Notes: generated from the sequence alone by a model not told the origin. A DNA stretch of 64,000 nucleotides from Branchinecta lynchi (GCA_023053575.1 JAKZAP010000016.1:21532030-21596029), one strand, 5' to 3'. Counted from the first letter of the stretch, positions 43,407-53,955 are shown. Numbers and translations: made by a program.

Positions 43407-43450
43407 CAGCGATATTTCGTCCCTTCTTGGCAAGGGTGATCGTCAGGCTG
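43407..43450 (-). ncRNA. Hammerhead-ribozyme-like core, copy 3
   Basis: It has the same CAGC/GCTG helix I and CTGACGA/GAAA boxes. The base of helix II is mispaired, so activity is doubtful. Confidence 0.5.
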
Positions 43451-43490
43451 TCAATCCTCTGGGTCAAGGTCGGGGAATTAAAAAAACTTG

Positions 43491-45039
43491 TAACAAATAA
43501 CTGAAGCTTGTACCGACTATAAATATCTTATTAAAGTAAATTACCTTCAAATACCACTATAGTGAAAAAACTAGTCCTGAGATTTAATTTTTTACACGGA
43601 CGCTGTTTTTGCTGCACGATTGGGGCGATGACAGGAAAGGTTTTTTTCTGCATTTTCATCAACTTCGGTTTTGTTATTAATAAGGGGCTGAAAACTTCAA
43701 TATTATTTCATTAATAGCCTCGTTCTACGTTTCTATTATGAATACTCGCCTGTATCTATTACTTTGAATAATTACTGCATGAATAATACTGCATTTTGAA
43801 ACATTTGTTTGTGGTTTATTTGATGTTGATATATCTGGAAGCTCTAGTCCATGTCGTTAATTTTGATACTAGCCGTTTTTTAATCAATAAGAAGTTTCAT
43901 TGTTGATGATCTCTGTGTCCGACGAAGATGTATTCGTGACTCATAAAGATGCATCGGTCATCAGAGATGGGCGAATCCGATTCTGTATAACCCTCACTCG
44001 TACGAATCCCACCAAATTTCTAGTCTAGATCCTTCTAGCATCCGTTTCCCAATTCTACACAGTCGGCTTAGGCAATCCAAGATTTGATTTCGACCACCAA
44101 CCCTCCTCAGTGATGTCTACCCCTGGATTCGGATTCTAATCATTTCATGATCGGTTTCGCCCATCTCTGATCGTAGCTTGCTTTTAGTTTCCCACTTGCT
44201 TTTAGTTTCCCAGTTAACTATTTTTCCGATCACCTATGACGTCTTAAAAGTACTCCGACTGACCGTCCGTCCGTCTGACAAACACTGACAAAGAACAGAT
44301 CTACAAAGGCCCGATTGTCTGGATTAATAGTCAAAGAAATCATACAAAATTGTGTGATCTGTTATCTGAAACATTTGTTCCTGGTTTATTTGATGTTTTT
44401 GCGTATCTGAAAGTCCATATCGTTAATTTTGGACTATATAAGCCAGTTTTTCAATAAGAAGTTTTAGTGATGATGATCTGAAAGTGAATTGTAGGATATC
44501 AGAACAGAGAGGTCTAATGACGAGCATGTTTCTGGATGCATGTATACTTAATAGCTGAGACGTGTCCACCCATAAACGAAGCTCCTTTAAGTTTTAGTTC
44601 ACTAGCTAGTACGTTGTCGAGCTCGCAGACACATCGCTCGACCGCTCGCAAGACCAACAGGGCACAACTTCATGCATGTTTTTGTCCATCTATGATAGGA
44701 CCCTGCATCCACTTTCCTTCACCACGTGCAGGCCCACATACAGCACCCGACCACAAGAAGCATGCGAGAACTGAAAAGACCGTTACTGTGTTTTTAATAT
44801 GAAACAATAATAGCAAAGCAGACTTTGTCACCACAGCATAACAAAAATAAAGCATGCGATGGCGATAAAGCCATCGAGGTCATCCAAGCGCAGCAAAACG
44901 TTCGCAGCCAGGCCCAGCAAAAATTGTTATACGTGTTGCTTTCCTGCCTACAAAAGAATAAAAGAATGTTATTCAAAATCAAGATCATTTTGCACAAAAG
45001 CAACTGAATACGTGCGGTTATACTAATTTAACCAGACTG
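43491..45039. other. Unassigned part of the large intron 3 block
   Basis: No gene. Two related stretches, GAAACATTTGTT.GTGGTTTATTTGATGTT near 43800 and 44370, indicate a local duplication. CCGTCCGTCCGTCTGAC near 44265 resembles the GACGGACGGAC motif of the ~1-kb repeat. Confidence 0.4.
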
Positions 45040-46006
45040 TGACGTTCGTGATTTTTGTCATGACAAATCGTTATTGTATCGATTATGAAGTCGAGATTTT
45101 AAGTCCTGACTATCATTATTAAGAATCAGACAAAAGTCACGATTTATTATTCATGATTTTAAGGTCAATTTGCTGATTTTCGAAATGTCATGATTTTAGA
45201 AAGGACAAAACAGGTTACCAAGAAAGTCACTTTCATTTGTTACGAATCATGACATGTCATGATTCAAGTTTTAAGTTTTTTTTTAAGATTTAACAAAGAC
45301 AAGTCAAATCACCAAGAAATCATGACTTTCGTTTACGAAGAATCATGACAAAAATCAAGACAGGAATCATGACTTTAGTCATGAAATATCAAAATAGAGT
45401 CATGATTCAATTTTTTTGATTTTTATAGTGATTTTCGAAATGTCATGATTTAAAAATGACAAAAACATGACAAAAATCATGACATGTCAAATTGAAGTCA
45501 TGATTAAAGTTTCATGATCTCATGTGTGATATTTTGTCGATTTTCTAAATGTCATGATTTTAGAAATGATAAAGCAAATCACGAAAAAAGTCATGATTTT
45601 CTATATAAAGAGTCATGATAAATATCATGACAAAAATCATGATTTTTGTCATTAAAGTCATGAAAAAGTCATGACTATGTTGTTCACAAATCATGTACGT
45701 GTTGTTCATGATTTTTCTAGTTGTCATTTCGCTTAGTCATGACTTTCTAAATCATGATTTAGCCGTCAATAAATCATGACATTTAGTCACTAAGAAATCA
45801 TGACAAAAATCATGACAAAAATCATGATTTTTGTCATGGTTTTAATCATGATATGTCATAATTGCTAATCATGATTTTTTTTTGATTTTTTGATGACGTT
45901 TTTTCCGTACGGGAGAGCTCAGCCCTATTCGGTTGACCTTTAATAGCTGCGTTCGTTGCACTCCGGGCTCTCTCTGGTGTGTAGTCACCAGTGTCCGGTT
46001 CTTCCC

Positions 46007-46684
46007 TTAAAGTTCAATGGGCACATCAAACTACCCCAATCCCACTCTGTAACAACCTAGGAACAATGCTTACCCCCGAGATCAGCAGCTTTTTCAACAG
46101 TTTCCTCTCTGTGAGATTTCAAAGCGTAATTTTTTGGGCCAGTACATGCTCAGTTTACTAGCTTGGACAAAGATAAAAGTGATGTTTCTTATAATACTTA
46201 GTAGATCTTTATTTTATGCATAAATCAGCTTGTATAATTCAGATTTGAATAGGTTATTTGTTTTTGAATGATTTTTGTAGCTATGTTATTTTTTATAAGC
46301 TTATTGCATATTCTTGTACATTTTATAAAGCAAGTTAATCAAGCTTCACAACACTATTCCACAAAGAAAAACTTTTAATAGGCACTTTCAGCCATGGAAC
46401 TTCTAATGAAACACTAGAACAATCAGGTAAACTGCATTTGCGGCTTGACTTTGGTGACATCTCAAATATATCCTTTTCAATCAAGCATTGCTGGGAATTT
46501 TTTAATTTCCTGCCACGATATCCCAGCTCTTAAGATTTGGATCGTCGAAATGCCAGAGAGGTAAAGACAAGGCATAACAAGAAAACGGCCGATTTTCGTA
46601 GCGCCTTCTAAAGGAAGTCGGAAATGTTTATTTGTGAAGCATTTAATAAAAAGTAAAGCATTAGAAGTGTCCATTGGGCTTTAA
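46007..46684 (-). mobile_element. TTAA-flanked MITE, copy 3
   Basis: TTAA lies at 46007-46010 and 46681-46684, with inverted ends AGTTCAATGGGCAC and GTGTCCATTGGGCT. It has the same orientation as the 13.5-kb copy and includes the shared frame 46477-46674 (minus), open but shorter at its C-terminus. It lies in IMP4 intron 3. Confidence 0.72.
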
Positions 46685-46689
46685 AACGC

Positions 46690-46910
46690 GTTTTTTTTGT
46701 TCACCTGTGAGTTGATGAAAGCTGGTTATCTCCTCGCTGAAGCCGGGCTCACGAGCAGGTTCTGGTTAGTCGGCACCGGTGAGATAAAACCGGTCACTGG
46801 TTAGTTCGAAAACGGGTTATAAGACTGGTGAGAAGTCACCGGTGGATGCAAAAACGGCTTATAAGAAAAACCGGAGACCACCGGTGAGAACTCCCGGGAC
46901 AAAGAACTCA
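46690..46910. repeat. ACCGGT-rich palindromic patch
   Basis: CACCGGTGAGA-like motifs recur at about 46777, 46835 and 46880, together with AACCGGTCACTGGTTAG and AAACGGGTTATAAG/AAACGGCTTATAAG. It is probably the core of a small palindromic element; the ends are not resolved. Confidence 0.45.
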
Positions 46911-48494
46911 GCTAATAAAATGAAAATTAAGACACTGCAGTACAACTGCCGCAGTGATGATGGTGGCGATTGGATTTATGCAAGGGACATTTTCCCGTGA
47001 CAGACAAACCACGAACAGATTTTGAATTTAGAAGTTTCGGCTCCATTGTCGGAACCCGGACGGAGTAGATATAAAGGAAAGAAAAAAGGAGCAGACTGTA
47101 AAACATCGAGCTTGAAGCTTGCCGATTTTATTGGGTTTATAAAGAGCTTTCAGTCGTGAATGTCGTGATCTAGTTATTGTTGGCCCTCCACAAATGTTAA
47201 AGTTTAACTGAAAAGCTAACTTATTAATGTGTCATTTAATTGAATAAACTGAATTATTTGGATTCTGCAAAGGGATTTTTTGTTTTCCACTATCTGCTCT
47301 AGTTATGACGTTCAGAATATCTGCGGCCGTTCTCACAGCGTAAATTCTACAGTGACGCGCAAATTTTTAATCTCAGCACAAACGCGGCTTTTCAGTGGGC
47401 AGTGGTGATATTGTAAAGATTGTTTTGTGCCTGAACAAAAAAAAATCATAAATATCTCTCGTAAGGTATACAACAAAAATACAAGCGCATATAGAGGCAC
47501 CACAATTCGTGAATAGCCGAACAACGAAGTAACGCAGTTTCAGCGGGTCTTCAAGCCAATTTAAGTGAGTAAGTGATGGGTAACTAGATTGTCCTACCCC
47601 ACCCCTTTTCGGTTATAATTTAAGGACCAGTCGTACCTCTGATATTAATTCTTTTCCACTTCTGTAACCTTCACTTACATTGTTGTCCCTGAGATTCTGC
47701 TCTTCATACGTTTATTATGTTCTCTCTCTTGACATTAATCTGATTTTTACGCTAGCCACGTTTTTCCCTTTACGTGACTCACAATGTTCACTGTTTCCGA
47801 GAAGCTTATTGGTCAGAGGACCGACTAAGGAAATTCTGCCCTGTTTGCCATTTTAGGCAATGGTTCTGGGACGGAGGGGCTAATTCAGAGCCTTGCGTAA
47901 TTCGCTGTAAGCAGCGAGCAGTTTCAGAGCTGTTGGTTATCTCAGAACATCTTAGCAGAAACATTAGTTGTAGCGATGCCCTTTGAAGCACATATCTTAC
48001 TAGAAATTATGTTTCAACGATAAAATGAAAAGATCAGAAAATACTAGTAATTGCACGGTCAAAATAACGATTTTCTTTTTGGCGCTTTTTGACTCGGTCC
48101 ATACTTCCCGCTCTCCAAAGTGGATGGTTGTCTTCCAAAATGAAAAAAATTTTGAAGCTTCGCATTTTCTTGTTTTAAAAGAGTTTTCAGCGGACCTTCA
48201 AGCTTTTGGCGAAGTCTTCGCTGTTTGACCGGCCAATGATATTGGCTCGGCCAATGAAAGCAATAAAGTCCCAGGTGCAAAATAAAACAATGGAAAAGGG
48301 CGGGGACCGCAGATTTCAGAAGCTAATAATTCTGTAGAGGAGCTAGAGAGAAATAATACAAAAGTCAGAATAAATATGAGCTGTCCTTGAATTACTCACT
48401 GATTGGAAAATTGTTGGAAATTTCGGAATTTCTTGTCCAGTGGAGTCTGCAGAACAGTAAAAAATATTCGGTAAAACGAATTCATTATTTTTAG
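46911..48494. other. IMP4 intron 3, right part
   Basis: Non-coding. The part from about 47985 to 48300 is a diverged copy of the CTTACTAGAAAT repeat found at 18098 and 29338. Nothing else is assigned. Confidence 0.45.
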
Positions 48495-48714
48495 AGGTCA
48501 GCCTGACGGTCTGATAATCTGCCATCTTCCATACGGACCAACTGCCTATTTCACCATGTCTGACGTTGTGATGAGACACGACATTCCGGATATTGGCCCT
48601 ATGTCTGAACAATATCCTCATCTGGTGTTCCACAACTTTAAGACGAAACTAGGCCTGCGGACGATGAATATACTGAAGCACCTCTTCCCAGTGCCAAAGG
48701 CTGAAAGCAAGAGG
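48495..48714 (+). CDS. IMP4: IMP4 exon 4 (Brix domain core)
   Basis: It is joined in phase 2 after ATTTTTAG. It encodes GLIICHLPYGPTAYF, then DVVMRHDIPD, a histidine-containing loop, and ILKHLFPVPK. These are signature stretches of the IMP4 Brix domain (about residues 158-231). The donor AGG|GTAAGA is consensus, phase 0. It is preceded by an 11.7-kb intron and followed 11 nt later by a small inverted-repeat element. Confidence 0.95.
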
Positions 48715-48725
48715 GTAAGACCTTA

Positions 48726-48975
48726 GCCTCGTTTTTGTTGCAGTAGCTCTGCCGCATCGCTGCTGCAGCACGTCTATGCTTTTGCACAATATGCGTTTTT
48801 GGATTCACTTTCTTCTTGGTTGAAGCGGCAGCGCTGCAGCATCTTGCAGGGAAGCACGGACTTGGTCGGTGAGCAAGTCCGTGATCCTCGAGAAGCGCTG
48901 CCGTCTTCCTCGGAAGCACTGCAGTGCAAAAAATCGGCCGAAAAGCGGACCTGCAGCACGCAACAAAAACGAGGC
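48726..48975. mobile_element. 250-bp MITE with GCCTCGTTTTTGTTGC inverted ends
   Basis: GCCTCGTTTTTGTTGCAG at the left is matched by TGCAACAAAAACGAGGC-type sequence at the right (48959-48975). The interior is rich in CTGCAGC and includes a CACGGACTTG/CAAGTCCGTG hairpin. It lies immediately after IMP4 exon 4. The ORFs through it are incidental. No certain target duplication is visible. Confidence 0.7.
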
Positions 48976-48983
48976 TTTTATTT

Positions 48984-49440
48984 GAATGAATGAATGAATG
49001 CCTTATTTGACAAAAATAGCGCCGGCTAGCGGAGGTATGTCCATAGATAAGTACGTGAGTTAATACATAAATAAAAATACACTAAATATTACAACGCAAA
49101 TTTGCCTAACTAAGATAATAAGTAAAACATATCAGAATTCTTTATTTAGCGTCAACTCAACCGTCATAATACGGGGCACGGGTTTAAGCTTGCCACATTG
49201 CTTTTGCGAAAGGATGTGTACGCGAACTGATAGATTACTACGGACGATGAACAGATACTTTACTACGAAGTGAACTTTCACAGTTTCAGTTCAGTTTCCG
49301 TTTCATTTGACTATATTTAAAGACCTAATCCAAACCTTCTGTTTGCCTTCTCTTACTGATCGGAAGCCACCAGTTTATTTTGATTTGAAATTGATTGCCG
49401 GGTTGCAGTTTTGGCTCGAGAAAAAATCCACGTAGAACGT
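48984..49440. other. IMP4 intron 4, LINE 3'-end remnant and spacer
   Basis: It begins with GAATGAATGAATGAATG, which read on the minus strand would be an (ATTC)n LINE tail, followed by sequence typical of a LINE 3' region. There is no coding content. Confidence 0.4.
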
Positions 49441-49463
49441 CTTCTTTTCCAGATGACGAAATT

Positions 49464-50115
49464 GTAAGTAAGTAAGTAAGGTTTATTAGACAGACACTTG
49501 CTAGCTAGCTAATTTGATTGTCTTTACAAAAATTTCATTCTTTTAAACTCTCACGAGTTACAAAAATACTAAATACGGTACTACAAATATTTAAAGTTAC
49601 ACTGACATTTTATTCAACATGTTAACGAAAAATGGCACAAATGTGTTACTGTGTCTGCTTGTTTTGGTTTTTACCGTTTTTTAGTCAGCTGCGAACGCGT
49701 ACGATTGTTTATTGGTGCATCAGGTGGGAGGATAGTTTGGTGTTGGACAGATGGAAGGATTTTACACCCAAACTTAAGGAATTAGTATGTTACGACGTTC
49801 GTGCAGTGAGGGGAGGGATAATTCTGTTAGAAGAGATTCATATGAAACGGAAGTTACTTGCTGACCTAGTCTAACTGAGACTGCTCTCTTCTGTACACGC
49901 TCAATTTCGTCAGACATGTATGCTGTATTTTGGGCGAAAGGGCCCTATAAGGGGCATGCGTACTCAATTCCAGGTCTTACGTAACACAAGTACGCAGCCT
50001 TTAGACTGTCACGGTCGCAACCAAACTGCCTCATCTGTATGAGCGTTTGGAGTGATGCATTTCCAGATTTTATTACAGTCTGAATGTGATCAATAAATGA
50101 ACAGTAAACTCGACA
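49464..50115 (-). pseudogene. CR1-like LINE C-terminal fragment with (TTAC)n tail
   Basis: GTAAGTAAGTAAGTAAGG at the low-coordinate end is a (TTAC)n tail on the minus strand. Upstream on that strand the frame reads a post-RT region with AAYLCYVRPGIEYACPL and DEIERVQKRA, with a stop inside. The plus-strand ORF over this stretch is a shadow. It is located in IMP4 intron 4. Confidence 0.7.
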
Positions 50116-50168
50116 GGATGATCCCTAGAATTTTTGCTGACAGTACTACAGGGAAAGGTCCATCGGAA

Positions 50169-50196
50169 CATAATAATAATAATAATAATAATAATT
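50169..50196. repeat. (TAA)n microsatellite
   Basis: AATAATAATAATAATAATAA is continuous, followed by TTTATTGGAAAAAGCCT, which may be another LINE 3' end. Confidence 0.85.
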
Positions 50197-50461
50197 TATT
50201 GGAAAAAGCCTAATACGGCCATGCAACAGATTCCTGAAGCGCCAACAACAATTTGTAACACTCTTTTTAGCGGGTTGAACCGTAGGACCTGTGACTTTTT
50301 TACATTTAGAAATACAGTTTACAGTTTAGATCCTCTCTGACCCAGCCTTGCAAGTGCCAAATGAGCTTCTAGCTCATGTTTTGGTTTGTTTCTTTCCTGC
50401 CTTTTTTGTCTTCAGTGGATTTGGTCGCTAGTTAATTGATTTGCATACCTTTTTTTTTTAG

Positions 50462-50579
50462 GTTATCTCCTTCGCCAATCATGACGATTATGTTGTGTTT
50501 CGTCACAATACTTACAAAAAAGGAGAAAATGGGAAAGACGTTGACCTGACTGAAGTGGGACCTCGTTTCATGCTGAAAT
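50462..50579 (+). CDS. IMP4: IMP4 exon 5 (Brix domain)
   Basis: The acceptor is a T-run with TTTAG at 50459-50461. It encodes VISFANHDDYVVFRHNTY and the signature ELTEVGPRF-like block, here DLTEVGPRFMLK (about residues 232-271). The donor AAAT|GTAAGT is a full consensus. One position differs from the usual acidic residue in RFELK, here Met. Confidence 0.95.
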
Positions 50580-50689
50580 GTAAGTTGCCTAAGCGCCCTA
50601 ACATCAGAATTAAGTTACAATTCAGACAGGAGTGAACATCAGAAATGTACAGTCGTTCTAATCGCTACCGGGGGACCAAGGTATTTCAA

Positions 50690-51185
50690 TCAATCAATTT
50701 TATTTTGAACCCTAATAGCACTAGGCTAACATGGGCTGGAAAAATAAACACTCACTACAATACAAGTAAGACGCAAACTAACAAACAATAAATAAGAAAC
50801 GAACATAGACCATGAACAGTTAAAATGTTTAGTAAAATACGGAACAAATGAATTTAGGTATCTTTCGGAAGATTTCGTAGGTGGGGAACAATCTTGGGTT
50901 TTGGGTCGTCCTTGCTTCGCGTATTCGGTCCATGAGAGGATGTAACGAAGTCCGGTAGGAGGGTCCTGTGGTGTTGAGAATTCAAAATTTGGTGGCCAAA
51001 ACGCATGAGAAGATTATGTCTTCTTTCAGACAGTTTTTCGATATCGAGGATTTGAAGGCTTTCGTTATAAGATTTGTAACTGTGACCAAGTATTGTTCTG
51101 CAGGCTCTCTTCTGTAGTCGTTCGATTTCGGCATCCTGAGCTTTACTTATTGTCTGTTTTACAAAACCTTTTGTACCCACATTTC
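50690..51185 (-). pseudogene. LINE C-terminal fragment with (TTGA)n tail
   Basis: The minus frame 50854-51180 encodes AEIERLQKRACRTILG, then a leucine-rich connector with RRHNLLMRFG, and ends in a Lys/Pro-rich tail. This is the usual end of a CR1/RTE-like ORF2. The 3' side ends in AAAATTGATTGATTGA on the minus strand, a (TTGA)n tail. It is located in IMP4 intron 5. Confidence 0.72.
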
Positions 51186-52400
51186 CAAATTAGGCGATTT
51201 AACTTGTTTATTGGTTCCCATTCTTTATCGAATTTGGTATTAATCCAGTTTTTGTTCAGTCCGAGTCGATACGTCCCTACGTAAATTCGGTGAATTAACG
51301 TATTTATTTGGTCACATTGACTTTTCTCTAGTCCGTATCTGTTCTACCGCATTCGGTCAGTCAATTTCATAATTTGGCTATCAGATTGGCTGGTCATTTA
51401 TACCAACTGTTTTTCCCTTTTCAAAACAAAACTTGGCGCTTCGCTCCGTCTTCATTTTTTGTTCGAGAATATTGCACAAAAAGGCTCCGAACATCCAAGT
51501 CTACACCTATATATCCTCAAGTATACCAACTTAGAGCCTGATTCCAGCCACGGGTCAAAAACTTAACTCATGGGCAATTTGGGCCCACTTGCCCATGAAA
51601 GTGAATGGTTCAACTCCACATATATATTCCCAATCCGAAGGTCTAAGGGCAATCTTCGCCCAATTTCCCCTGCAGCAAGTGGTAGTGGGGTTTGGGACCC
51701 CCAAAAAGCAAAAAGGACACCCGAATGCTCACAAGCCTACCAACTTTCAACGTGGTACCTGTAGATCCGTGTCACTGGTCACGAACTTAACTCTTGGTCG
51801 ATCTTGGCCCAGTGGCCCATGAACGGGGTGGGTGGGGAAGGTGCTACTTTAAAATAATTTCCCAGCCCTAGGATACGATACGAATTTATTAGGTCAAATA
51901 ACATAATAGTTAAGACCGTATCAATAAATTATAAACATACTGTCACTTACTCATTAAAATGCTTTACAAAATACTGACGAAAAGAAGATCTATACCGGTT
52001 AGAAGCTGATGGTTTGCAGGGCTCTAATTTATTTTGATGCCTCGTGTTATATCCGGTTCGTGCCGGTTCCGGTAGCAAATCACGATGCCTCCTTATTCCA
52101 ACACGATTATTTGATTCCAAGGAATTTCATCGTCCCATGTCCAGCTCTGATCAAGATATGAACATTATTCACTGGGCAATCTGGGCCCAATTGCATTTGA
52201 ACTGGGTCGGTGTGGGGGGTAGGACCCCCATAGGTACAACTAGACCCCAATACCCAGAAGTGTACCAAGTTTGAACTTGATACCTGCACTGGTTCACGAG
52301 AGCTCCACAAAAACGGTGAAAACCGAAAGCTGCTACAGCGCTCGCGAGAGTGGATTGTTCATAAATGAATACTCCACTAAAAATGTCTGATTCCTTGCAA
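51186..52400. other. IMP4 intron 5, non-coding with a degenerate duplication
   Basis: The segments around 51560-51760 and 52165-52300 share TGGGCAATTTGGGCCCA/TGGGCAATCTGGGCCCA, GGACCCCCA and ACCAA.TTT.AAC..GGTACCTG-like phrases, with a partial third at 51780-51830. They are copies of one repeat of unknown class. Confidence 0.5.
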
Positions 52401-52408
52401 GACGCATA

Positions 52409-52634
52409 GAGCGTGTTCCATCCTACTTACCGTAGTTACTACACATGACGTCACGAATTCTGGCTTTTTGCCGTCGGGAGATCCGTAGTTACTGCGCTCC
52501 CGAGCGTGGTAAGCAAATAGTTACATTAGTTACTATTTCGAGAAGGTTGGAACGGTCAGCGTAGTAACTTTTGGAGAGGCTGGAACGGCAATAGTAACTA
52601 ATAGTTACTATTTGTAGAAGGGTGGAACACGCTC
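52409..52634 (+). mobile_element. GAGCGTGTTCC MITE, intact 226-bp copy
   Basis: The termini GAGCGTGTTCCA and TGGAACACGCTC are perfect inverted repeats. ATA flanks both sides (52406-52408, 52635-52637). The interior holds GTAACTA/TAGTTAC palindromes. It is the reference copy for fragments at 1-2405, 22423 and 36941. Confidence 0.85.
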
Positions 52635-52637
52635 ATA

Positions 52638-53052
52638 AGGCGTATTCTCGCCGAACCCCGAGGACTCCACTTCAGGAGTCCCCGCTTTTTGTTTGTCCCG
52701 GGGACTCACTCCCCGTATTCTCGCGAGTCCCCACGGACGGGGAATGCTCCGATTGTCATCACCATCAGCAAAAAGGACTCCCTTTCAGATTCGGAGGGGA
52801 ATCACTTTTTGCTGGTGTTGATGCAATGTAAAATTAATTAAAAACGATCAGAATAAACAAAACCGAAAATAAAGTGGATCCAGACTAATTTTGTCAACTG
52901 CATATTTTGTTTTCGAACAAAATCCAAATTGGGTAGCATTCCCCGTGTTCTCGCTGTTTCTGTACGTGGAGTCCGCGTGGAGTGACTCCCTCTATTATCG
53001 CCGCTCCCTTCGATTCCCCTAGGAGTCCTCGGGGAACGGCGAAAATACGCCT
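52638..53052. mobile_element. AGGCGTATTCTCG MITE, intact 415-bp copy
   Basis: It starts AGGCGTATTCTCGCCG and ends CGGCGAAAATACGCCT, with ATA on both sides (52635-52637, 53053-53055). Its left ATA is the right duplication of the adjacent GAGCGTG MITE. The interior has CCCCGAGGACTCC/GGAGTCC-type palindromes. It contains no ORF of its own. Confidence 0.82.
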
Positions 53053-53423
53053 ATAATGTTCCTACTTTTTACAGACGTAACCGGTCTGAGATTAGCATCA
53101 CTAACCCCGGAAATGCAGGCCTCTCTTGAAATTCGAATTCTCTGCGTCTGGATGAATTGCAAGTGGTCGTGCAAGCAGCGCACACTTGGAACGTTATAAC
53201 TAGAGCCTCATGTGGAAAATATACAAAATCCATACGATGAGTCAAAATATTTCAATGTATTCAAATATCACATATAAAATTAAGCTGTCTTTTCAGTTAA
53301 ACTCTAAGTAAGAGGAAGACGAAAACCAGAACAGGGGTCATGTCGTTCCTCATTTTTCGTGACAGTTTCCCCCCCCCCCCCCCCCCATACGTGAAGCCTC
53401 TGGTTTTACTAACATGTTATTTA

Positions 53424-53690
53424 TATTTGACGGTGCAAAAGGATAAGTCAGCTACATTTTATTTGAGCTATATTTCGGCCCTTCTTGGCAAGGGTCCTCT
53501 TCAGGCTCAAGCCGCTCAAGCTGGAAAATAAACTTCAAGTTATTTCAAGCTTATTTTCCAGCTTGAGCCTGAAGAGGAATCTTGCCAAGAAGGGCCAAAA
53601 TATAGCTCAAATAAAATGTAGCTGACTTATCCGTTTTGCACCGTCAAATATGATTTGCAGTCAGTTTGGGCTGAAGGAACATCTGACATG
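53424..53690 (-). repeat. Hammerhead-bearing palindrome, copy 4
   Basis: This is a nearly perfect inverted repeat from ATATTTGACGGTGCAAAA (53424) to its complement ending at about 53651, with arms of about 110 bp. It is followed by GATTTGCAGTCAGTTTGGGC, shared with other copies. It ends about 20 nt before the IMP4 exon 6 polypyrimidine region, so it lies inside intron 5. Confidence 0.82.
53465..53508 (-). ncRNA. Hammerhead-ribozyme-like core, copy 4
   Basis: On the minus strand helix I extends to six pairs (TTGAGC/GCTCAA). CTGAAGA, a CCCTT/AAGGG helix II, GAAA and the TATA step are all intact. The plus-strand mirror half (about 53562-53607) has AAAA instead of GAAA and should be inactive. 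Confidence 0.62.
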
Positions 53691-53707
53691 TTATTTGTTT
53701 GTTTTAG

Positions 53708-53835
53708 TGTACGAAATCAAGCTCGGAACCTTGGACGAAGCACAGGCCGCCGATGTGGAATGGGCCTACAAACCGTATATGAACACAACGAAGAAAAGAA
53801 GATTTTTATCAGATGATGATGGTTGGAATCAGTAA
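53708..53835 (+). CDS. IMP4: IMP4 exon 6 (C-terminus)
   Basis: The acceptor TTTGTTTTAG joins in phase 1 to restore Leu. It encodes LYEIKLGTL, then DVEWAYKPYMNT and the typical KKRRFLS ending, and stops at TAA 53833-53835. The assembled protein is about 312 codons from 30201, close to the ~290 of vertebrate IMP4. The small surplus comes from acidic inserts. An AATAAA at 53950-53955 is a reasonable poly(A) signal. Confidence 0.95.
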
Positions 53836-53949
53836 ACTACATGATCATTCCCGTTGCCGAGACCCCTTAAATGCCTACGGGAAAAGTTATCGTTCCAATT
53901 TCCCGAAAGGGGATTACGGTCGCTGCACTCCAGTCCAGACTCCCCCAAA

Positions 53950-53955
53950 AATAAA
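53950..53955 (+). terminator. IMP4: IMP4 candidate poly(A) signal
   Basis: AATAAA lies 115 nt after the IMP4 stop codon. It is the first such hexamer downstream. Confidence 0.55.

Larger units (their letters stand above)
43150..43490 (-). repeat. Hammerhead-bearing repeat, copies 2 and 3 (tandem)
   Basis: Two units of the family lie in a row: CGACGGATACATCAGCTAAG near 43164 and CAACGGATACGTCAGCTACG near 43378. Each is followed by the reverse of the hammerhead-like core. The first unit returns through GTAGCTGACGTATCCGTTGT (about 43323-43342), forming a hairpin. TTATTTGAAACATTTATTCAAAACAATG links the two. Confidence 0.7.
37253..45913. repeat. 8.7-kb TCATGA-rich quasi-palindromic block with CCCGTACGG ends (IMP4 intron 3)
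   Basis: The left end CCCGTACGGAAAAACTCAT and right end ATGACGTTTTTTCCGTACGG are inverted. TCATGA/AATCATGATT motifs are extremely frequent in 37253-38280, 38630-39150, 40745-41390 and 45040-45913. Three direct copies of the left part can be aligned (starts about 37270, 38630 and 40745). Within them an AAGCCGTCGTGATCT marker recurs at about 185-195-bp spacing. Between lie duplicated unique-looking segments (39690-39850 with 41390-41550; 40160-40330 with 40430-40690 and 41870-42030), a fragment of the 1-kb repeat, and two hammerhead copies. No long ORF is present. Confidence 0.75.

Noticed and set aside
44825..45007. 60-codon plus-strand ORF and its minus-strand partner in the intron 3 block
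   Set aside because: Short overlapping frames in low-complexity repeat sequence, with no supporting signal.
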